From assembly GCA_905181755.1 (NCBI GenBank), contig CAJIYY010000080.1, forward strand, positions 1 to 12,107: a stretch of DNA of 12,107 nucleotides, written 5' to 3'. The notes beneath the pieces are model-generated. The model did no database searches, had not been told where the DNA came from, and saw only the letters and a program-made list of their open reading frames with translations. The stretch is from Candidatus Dadabacteria bacterium UBA1144 (GTDB taxonomy: Bacteria > Desulfobacterota_D > UBA1144). Of this stretch, positions 7,116 to 12,107 are shown in pieces. The number at the start of each line of letters is the position of its first letter. Position 1 is the stretch's first letter. The position numbers and the translations under genes are program-made.

Positions 7116-7307
7116 GTGTTTGGTCTTGGTTTTACTGAAATTGTTTTTATTTTTCTTATATTTATCATTCTCTTTGGACCTGAAGAAATACCTAGCATTG
7201 CAAAGAAATGTGGGAAATTTTATAGAAATATAACAAGTCTAAAAGACGAAATTAATGAAAATGTTAACAAAGAGATTAATGATATAAAAGAAATAACTAA
7301 GAAATAA
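7116..7307 (+). CDS. Small TatA/TatB-family protein, 63 residues
   Basis: The open frame runs from an ATG at 7029 inside the MFS gene, but the family-like protein begins at the GTG at 7116 and reads MFGLGFTEIVFIFLIF. Features of the Tat translocase family are Glu8, one hydrophobic helix (about residues 9-20), an FGPEE hinge (FG-P), the amphipathic IPSIAKKCGKFYR helix, and a charged lysine- and glutamate-rich tail. Glu8 plus Gly-Pro at the hinge resembles TatB or the general TatA/B form, but 63 residues is far shorter than E. coli TatB (171) and closer to TatA. The role would be membrane recruitment or pore formation for folded protein export; no tatC lies in the window. There is no clear ribosome binding site. 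TTG at 7098 or ATG at 7029 are alternative starts. It follows the MFS stop by 20 bp and ends 5 bp from gyrB, which converges on it. Confidence 0.72.
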   Translation: MFGLGFTEIVFIFLIFIILFGPEEIPSIAKKCGKFYRNITSLKDEINENVNKEINDIKEITKK

Positions 7308-7312
7308 AAGTG

Positions 7313-9799
7313 TTATATATCTAGGTTTGATACATAAAGCGCATTATCTTCAATGATTTTCTTTCTAGGTTCTACTTGGTCACCCATTAAATCTTCAAAA
7401 AGATTTCTTTCTTTATTGTCCTGTTCAATGTCTTCCACGTCTGCAATAGTCACTTCTCTTAAGACACGAATGGAAGGGTCAAGAGTTGTTTCCCAAAGTT
7501 GCTCCGGATTCATTTCACCCAAGCCCTTATATCTTTGGATAGAATAGCCCTTCTTTCCAATTTCACTTAATTTACTTAGAAGTCCCTCTAAATTCTCAAA
7601 TTCATAAAGATCCCCAGATATTGAACTCAGCTTAAGTGGAAAATTCATATTTTTCATGCTATTCGAGAACTCAGTTACCGATTTTAGAAAAAGTTGAGAC
7701 TCTAAAAAAGCAGAGCTTATAACAGTCTCTTTTTGTCTCCCTTGATTCTTTACATTAAAAATAAAAGAAGAGTTACTCTCTTTACTAAAGGAGTATTCAA
7801 CCAATGGCTGTACTTCTTCTAGTCTTTTTAATTCCTTTAGTATTGGCTTCTCAAATTTATTCAAATCCGAACTCTCCAATTTTTCTGCAATAGGAATAAG
7901 AATATTCAAAACTCTTTCATCCATACCAGACCTTTGTAAATTATCTAAAAAAACCTTAAATCTTCTAAAATGAGAGATACTCTTCAACATATCAACCTTA
8001 GTCATATTATTTTTTTTCAAACTTTCTTCTGATATGAGTTCATTTATCGAATTCTCCAATAAAAAGTCATCTAAACCACCTTCATCTTGGATATAGGTAT
8101 CCTTGCCTCCTTTTCTTAATTTAAAAAGGGGAGGTTGAGCTATGAACAATTTCTTCCTCCTAATTAGCTCTTTGTAATGATTATAGAAAAAAGTTAGAAG
8201 TAAAGTTCTTATGTGTGAACCATCAATGTCGGCATCAGTCATCAAAATTATTTTTCCATACCTTAGCTTCGAAATATCTACAGCATTAACACTTTCTGGG
8301 TCTTTGCTTATATCCGGGGCACCAACACCCATAGCAGTAATTAAAGTTCCAATTTCATCATTACTTAAAACTTTATCTAACCTGGCTTTCTGAACATTGA
8401 TAACTTTTCCCTTTAGAGGTAAAACAGCTTGCGTTTTCCTATCTCTTCCTTGTTTAGCTGAACCTCCGGCAGACTCTCCTTCAACAATAAATAGCTCTGA
8501 CTTTTCAGGATCCTTCTCTTGACAATCTGCTAATTTGCCAGGTAACGAACCAAGATCTAAGGCGCTTTTTCTTCTAGTTAAATCCCTAGCCTTTTTTGCA
8601 GCCTCTCTAGCCTTAGCCGCATCAATCGATTTGCCAACTATTTTTTTTGCCTGGGAAGGGTTTTTCTCAAAGAAATCACTTAAAAAATCATTCATTAGCG
8701 ATTCTACTATTCCCGAGGTTTCTGAATTACCCAATTTAGTTTTTGTTTGTCCTTCAAATTTAGGTTCTGGAACTTTAATACTAAGAACAGCACCCAAACC
8801 TTCTCTTGTATCATCTCCAGTAATTTGAATATTCTGATTTTTAAATAAATTTTGATCTTTAGCGTATTTGTTAATTGACCTAGTTAAAGCACTCCTAAAG
8901 CCGCTTAGATGAGTCCCACCCTCAATAGTATTAATATTATTCACATACGAATAAACATTCTCAGAATATCCTTCATTGTACTGTATTGCTATTTCTACAA
9001 CTGTTCCTTCTTTTGACCCAGAGATAAAGACTGGGTTGTTTACTATTTTTTTACCTTTATTTAAAAATTCTACGAAGGAACTAATTCCTCCTTTATAAAA
9101 GAATGTCTCCGACTTAGAGGTTCTTAAATCATTAATGGCCAGCTTTAATCCTCCATTCAAAAAGGCTAATTCCCTTACCCTGTTACACAAATAATCAAAA
9201 TCAAACTTGGGTTCAAAATCATATCTACCGCTTGTATTTATAACTGGTTCAAAGATTGAGGAATCAGGCTTAAAAGTAATTTTAGATCCTGTTTTAGATG
9301 ATTTCCTTATTGGCTTTAACTTGGAAGCAACCTTCCCAAGCTCATATCTTTGATGCCAAACACTCCCATCTCTTGATATCTCTACTTCCAAAAACTCTGA
9401 CAAGAAGTTAACAACTGTGACGCCAACACCGTGAAGACCTCCTGAGACAGCATATGTTTTAGAATCAAATTTTCCGCCAGCATGCAATGTAGTTAAAATA
9501 ACCTCAACTGCAGGTTTCTTTTTTTGCGCATGCATGTCAACAGGAATCCCTCTTCCGTTATCTTCAAGGGAAATGCTTTCATCTTCATTTATATTAATTT
9601 CTATTTTGTCACAATGGCCAGCTAGAGCTTCATCTACACAGTTATCTATAACCTCGAAGACTAGGTGATGGAATCCTCTCTTGGTTACGTCACCAATATA
9701 CATTCCAGGTCTTTTTCTAACAGCCTGTAGTCCTTCTAAGGCCTGTATTGATTTTGCATTATATGAATTTTTATTAGTGATTTTTTTTTCGGATGCCAT
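7313..9799 (-). CDS. gyrB: DNA gyrase subunit B
   Basis: ATPase subunit of type IIA topoisomerase; with GyrA it introduces negative supercoils in an ATP-dependent way. The 828-residue protein starts with a GHKL ATPase domain: RKRPGMYIGD (28-37), FEVIDNCVDEALAG with Glu49 and Asn53, DNGRGIP (80-86), and GGLHGVGVTVVN (120-131). The transducer domain has QTKTKLGN (351-358). The TOPRIM domain has IVEGESAGGSAKQGRDRKT (438-456) with Glu440, PLKGK (461-465), and the metal-binding TDADIDGSH (521-529). Residues of roughly 565-735 are the extra domain typical of Gram-negative GyrB (E. coli 804 residues). RYKGLGEMNPEQLWETT (756-772) favours GyrB over ParE. It sits last in a secF-pheS-dcd-gyrB run, 44 bp after dcd, with no convincing Shine-Dalgarno sequence. 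dnaA, dnaN and recF are not beside it. Confidence 0.97.
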   Translation of the reverse strand: MASEKKITNKNSYNAKSIQALEGLQAVRKRPGMYIGDVTKRGFHHLVFEVIDNCVDEALAGHCDKIEININEDESISLEDNGRGIPVDMHAQKKKPAVEVILTTLHAGGKFDSKTYAVSGGLHGVGVTVVNFLSEFLEVEISRDGSVWHQRYELGKVASKLKPIRKSSKTGSKITFKPDSSIFEPVINTSGRYDFEPKFDFDYLCNRVRELAFLNGGLKLAINDLRTSKSETFFYKGGISSFVEFLNKGKKIVNNPVFISGSKEGTVVEIAIQYNEGYSENVYSYVNNINTIEGGTHLSGFRSALTRSINKYAKDQNLFKNQNIQITGDDTREGLGAVLSIKVPEPKFEGQTKTKLGNSETSGIVESLMNDFLSDFFEKNPSQAKKIVGKSIDAAKAREAAKKARDLTRRKSALDLGSLPGKLADCQEKDPEKSELFIVEGESAGGSAKQGRDRKTQAVLPLKGKVINVQKARLDKVLSNDEIGTLITAMGVGAPDISKDPESVNAVDISKLRYGKIILMTDADIDGSHIRTLLLTFFYNHYKELIRRKKLFIAQPPLFKLRKGGKDTYIQDEGGLDDFLLENSINELISEESLKKNNMTKVDMLKSISHFRRFKVFLDNLQRSGMDERVLNILIPIAEKLESSDLNKFEKPILKELKRLEEVQPLVEYSFSKESNSSFIFNVKNQGRQKETVISSAFLESQLFLKSVTEFSNSMKNMNFPLKLSSISGDLYEFENLEGLLSKLSEIGKKGYSIQRYKGLGEMNPEQLWETTLDPSIRVLREVTIADVEDIEQDNKERNLFEDLMGDQVEPRKKIIEDNALYVSNLDI

Positions 9800-9843
9800 A
9801 ATATTTAGTTGAATTCTAACATGCGACTAGCTTAATAAAAGAG

Positions 9844-10404
9844 CTAATCTTTCATTCTTGGCAACGTAATACCGGTCTGATTTTGATACTTACCTTTTTT
9901 ATCTGCATAAGAAATCTCACACTCTTCGTCACCTTCAAAAAATAAGACCTGAGCAATCCCTTCATTAGCATAAATCCTAGCTGGTAGTGGTGTAGTATTC
10001 GATATCTCTAGAGTCACATGTCCTTCCCATTCGGGCTCAAAAGGAGTGACATTGACAATTATACCGCACCTTGCATAAGTTGATTTGCCGACGCATATAG
10101 TAACAGTACTTCTTGGTATTCTAAAATACTCCACAGTTCTAGCTAATGCAAAAGAATTGGGAGGGATTATGCATTCATCTCCTATGATTGTAACGAAAGA
10201 CTTCTCATCAAAGCTCTTGGGGTCAACTACAGTGTTGTAGACATCTGTAAAAACCTTAAATTCGTTACTAACTCTAATGTCATAGCCATAAGATGAAACA
10301 CCGAAAGAAATTGCACCATCAGTAGTTTGCTTATCAACAAAAGGTTCAATCATCTTGTTCTCAATTGCCATCTTCTTAATCCAGTGATCAGGTTTGATTC
10401 CCAT
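9844..10404 (-). CDS. dcd: dCTP deaminase
   Basis: Converts dCTP to dUTP and ammonia, feeding dUMP to thymidylate synthase; a cytosolic homotrimer related to dUTPase. The 186-residue length matches bacterial Dcd. Visible landmarks are the N-terminal MGIKPDHWIKKMA helix, SYGYDIRVSNEF (38-49), VGKSTYARCG (105-114), and PEWEGHVTLEISNTTPLP (124-141) with Glu133 as the expected catalytic base. The C-terminal segment KGKYQNQTGITLP (170-182) closes over the nucleotide. Some family members also hydrolyse dUTP to dUMP, and that cannot be excluded here. Its ATG has a strong GGAGG (plus-strand 10413-10417) with an 8-nt spacer, the best ribosome binding site in the window, and lies 25 bp downstream of pheS. 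Placement between pheS and gyrB links it loosely to DNA metabolism. Confidence 0.95.
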   Translation of the reverse strand: MGIKPDHWIKKMAIENKMIEPFVDKQTTDGAISFGVSSYGYDIRVSNEFKVFTDVYNTVVDPKSFDEKSFVTIIGDECIIPPNSFALARTVEYFRIPRSTVTICVGKSTYARCGIIVNVTPFEPEWEGHVTLEISNTTPLPARIYANEGIAQVLFFEGDEECEISYADKKGKYQNQTGITLPRMKD

Positions 10405-10429
10405 TTATTTGTCCTCCATAATTTTAAAA

Positions 10430-11416
10430 TTAAAATTGTTTTAGAAACTTTAAATCATTTTGATAAAAATATCTAATATCAGTTATTCCTAACTTAATCA
10501 TAGCTAATCGTTCAATTCCCATACCAAAAGCTAATCCCGTAAATTCAGCTGAGTCATAGCTAACGGAGTCAAAAACTTTAGGGTTAACCATCCCACAGCC
10601 TAAGACTTCCATCCATGCTTTATTCCCAGACTTATCTTTCCATTCAATATCAAGCTCTGCACTTGGCTCTGTGAATGGAAAATAGCTTGGCCTAAATCTA
10701 GTTTTAATATCCTTACCAAAGAATCTTGCAATGAACTCGTTAAGAATTCCCTTTAAGTTTGCAAAAGTAATAACCCTATCTACGAGAAGACCTTCTATCT
10801 GATGGAACATTGGAGTATGTGTAACGTCACTATCACATCTATAAACTTTTCCAGGTGAGATTATCTTTATCGGTGGTTCATTTACTTCCATCATTCTAAC
10901 TTGCATTGGCGAAGTATGGGTCCTTAAGAGACTCCCCTGACCTAAATAAAAAGTATCCTGCATATCTCTAGCAGGATGGTCCTTTGAGATATTTAAGGCT
11001 TCAAAATTATAATACTCTGATTCAATTTCAGGCCCTTCAAAAACCTCAAATCCGAACTGGGTAAAGATATTAACAATCTCGTCCAAAACTTGAGAAATTG
11101 GGTGAACAGAGCCGTAACTTGAGCCTTTTGAGGGTAATGAAATATCAATTCTTTCCTCTGAAAGCTTTTTGTTGATTGATGATTGCTTCAAAAGCTTAAA
11201 TTTTGCACCAATTAGAGATTCTATCTCTTTCTTTATTGAGTTTATTATTGGACCTTGTGTCTTCTTCTCATCTATTGATAAATCTTTTATAGAGTTTGTA
11301 AGAACTGTAAATTCACCTTTTTTTCCTAGGTACTTAGATTTTAGATTCATAAGATCATTTTCTGTGGATATTTGAGTAATTTCTTTTTTAATTTTTGGTA
11401 TAAAATCATTAATCAT
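10430..11416 (-). CDS. pheS: Phenylalanyl-tRNA synthetase alpha subunit
   Basis: Catalytic subunit of the alpha2-beta2 enzyme that charges tRNA-Phe with phenylalanine. It has 328 residues, as in E. coli. Residues 1-85 form the N-terminal coiled coil (KYLGKKGEFT at 28-37). The class II catalytic domain then shows HPARDMQDTFYL (147-158), LRTHTSPMQVRMM (164-176), FHQIEGLLVD (204-213), FRPSYFPFTEPSAELD (241-256), WMEVLGCGMVNP (268-279), and motif 3 as GLAFGMGIERLAM (294-306). The alanine of GLAFG corresponds to the residue that gates the amino-acid pocket. Its ATG overlaps the last 8 bp of secF (ATGATTAA), with a partial AAAGGT site 7 nt upstream. Unusually, pheT does not follow; dcd does. The beta subunit must be encoded elsewhere if the enzyme is standard. 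Confidence 0.96.
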   Translation of the reverse strand: MINDFIPKIKKEITQISTENDLMNLKSKYLGKKGEFTVLTNSIKDLSIDEKKTQGPIINSIKKEIESLIGAKFKLLKQSSINKKLSEERIDISLPSKGSSYGSVHPISQVLDEIVNIFTQFGFEVFEGPEIESEYYNFEALNISKDHPARDMQDTFYLGQGSLLRTHTSPMQVRMMEVNEPPIKIISPGKVYRCDSDVTHTPMFHQIEGLLVDRVITFANLKGILNEFIARFFGKDIKTRFRPSYFPFTEPSAELDIEWKDKSGNKAWMEVLGCGMVNPKVFDSVSYDSAEFTGLAFGMGIERLAMIKLGITDIRYFYQNDLKFLKQF

Positions 11417-12107
11417 TCTTACGACCTTTATTTAGAAGATACATTACATATGGGGCATAAAAGATAGAAGAGTAAGTTCCTATTCCGACTCCCAAGATCA
11501 TTATAAGTGCCAAGTCTTTTATTTCTACTCCACCTAGAAAATATAAAGGAATTAAAACTATTAGGACAGTTAGAACTGTTAAGATTGTCCTCGATAAAGT
11601 CTGAACTATACTTACCTGTATAGTGTCAGATAGAGGACCGGAAAGATTTTTAATATTTTCGCGAACTCTATCAAATATTACTATTGTGTCATTAACAGAA
11701 TAACCAATAACAGTTAATATCGCCGCTATTGAGGAGAGGGTAATCTCAATATTAAGAAGATTTATTAAGAAAGCTGTTAGAATGAAATCATGAAATAAAG
11801 CAAAAACTGATGCAATTGCAAAACTAAAACTAAATCTAATAAAAACGTAGATTAATATAGCAAATGATCCTAGGATTATAGAGTATATTCCATTTCTAAC
11901 TAACTCTTTTCCAACCTTAGGTCCTATAAAGTCGATTCGCTTAACAGAATATCCTTCCGGTGAGAATTCCGCGTCAAGAACACTCTTTAAATTCTTCTTA
12001 TACCTTTGAACATCGACAGTTTCGTTCGTTTCCTCTATAGGTAGCCTTAAAAGAAACTCGTTATTAGATTTCTTTCCATAATTTTGAATATTGAAGAGGT
12101 GTTTTTA
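11409..12107 (-). CDS. secF: Protein translocase subunit SecF, N-terminus not in window
   Basis: Inner-membrane RND-family subunit that works with SecD to drive preproteins across the membrane using the proton gradient. I translated 232 residues. They start with the end of the first periplasmic domain (FNIQNYGKKSNNEFLLRLP, then RIDFIGPKVGKEL). Five transmembrane segments follow (TM2-TM6). The SecF hallmark IGYSVNDTIVIFDRVREN lies in and after TM4, and LGVGIGTYSSIFYAPYV in TM6. The protein ends YLLNKGRKND. The missing N-terminus should hold TM1. Its last 8 bp overlap pheS, so the two are probably translationally coupled. Reading upstream, the codon at 12105-12107, the last three bases of the window, is an in-frame TAA. 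That does not fit the family, whose N-terminus lies further upstream, so a frameshift or sequence error at the edge is likely. Confidence 0.9.

Noticed and set aside
8535..8828. Plus-strand open frame of 97 codons
   Set aside because: It is antisense to the transducer and early TOPRIM-linker part of gyrB, and its residues mirror that conserved sequence.
7313..9799. ParE instead of GyrB
   Set aside because: The large Gram-negative insertion and the RYKGLGEMNPEQLWETT ending are GyrB-like, and no parC is adjacent.
1..12107. CRISPR arrays, tRNA or rRNA genes, insertion sequences, phage or defence genes
   Set aside because: No regularly spaced repeats, no transposase or integrase motifs, and no intergenic space large enough for a tRNA except 1303-1417, where no cloverleaf is seen.

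Overview
This 12.1 kb window is compact, AT-rich bacterial chromosome, roughly two thirds A+T by eye. It looks like a streamlined, probably aquatic, Gram-negative bacterium. The Gram-negative evidence is a GyrB with the extra domain inside its C-terminal half, an exported beta-barrel-like protein ending in Phe, and a Dcd of the roughly 186-residue type. I cannot fix the phylum or class from the sequence alone. Both ends cut through genes (fumarase at the left, secF at the right), so this may be a whole contig. Genes cover about 97.7% of the window. The longest gene-free stretch is 115 bp, and I see no tRNA, rRNA, CRISPR array, insertion sequence, phage gene or attachment site.

Layout: (1) fumC, leftward and missing its C-terminus. 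(2) A divergent 115-bp promoter region, then a rightward trx and GYD-domain pair with directly abutting genes. (3) A leftward pair, a GT4 glycosyltransferase followed with no gap by a DUF3943 exported protein, converging on the GYD gene with a 4-bp overlap. (4) A 65-bp divergent region with a tandem TTGATTAA repeat, then rightward hisS, an OFA/MCT-type MFS transporter overlapping hisS by 14 bp, and a 63-residue TatA/TatB-like gene. That last gene most likely starts at a GTG inside a longer open frame. (5) A leftward run secF, pheS, dcd, gyrB, with secF and pheS overlapping by 8 bp.

Functionally, most of this is housekeeping: TCA cycle, redox, two aminoacyl-tRNA synthetases, dUTP supply for dTTP, DNA supercoiling and protein export. 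Two parts look less routine. One is the glycosyltransferase/DUF3943 pair, an envelope-directed module of unknown purpose. The other is the small Tat-like protein behind a carboxylate-type transporter. The gene order is also unusual, because pheS is followed by dcd and gyrB rather than pheT. I found nothing that clearly amounts to a new defence, mobile or biosynthetic system. The open frame of secF meets an in-frame TAA exactly at the right edge, which may be an end-of-contig error or a real disruption.
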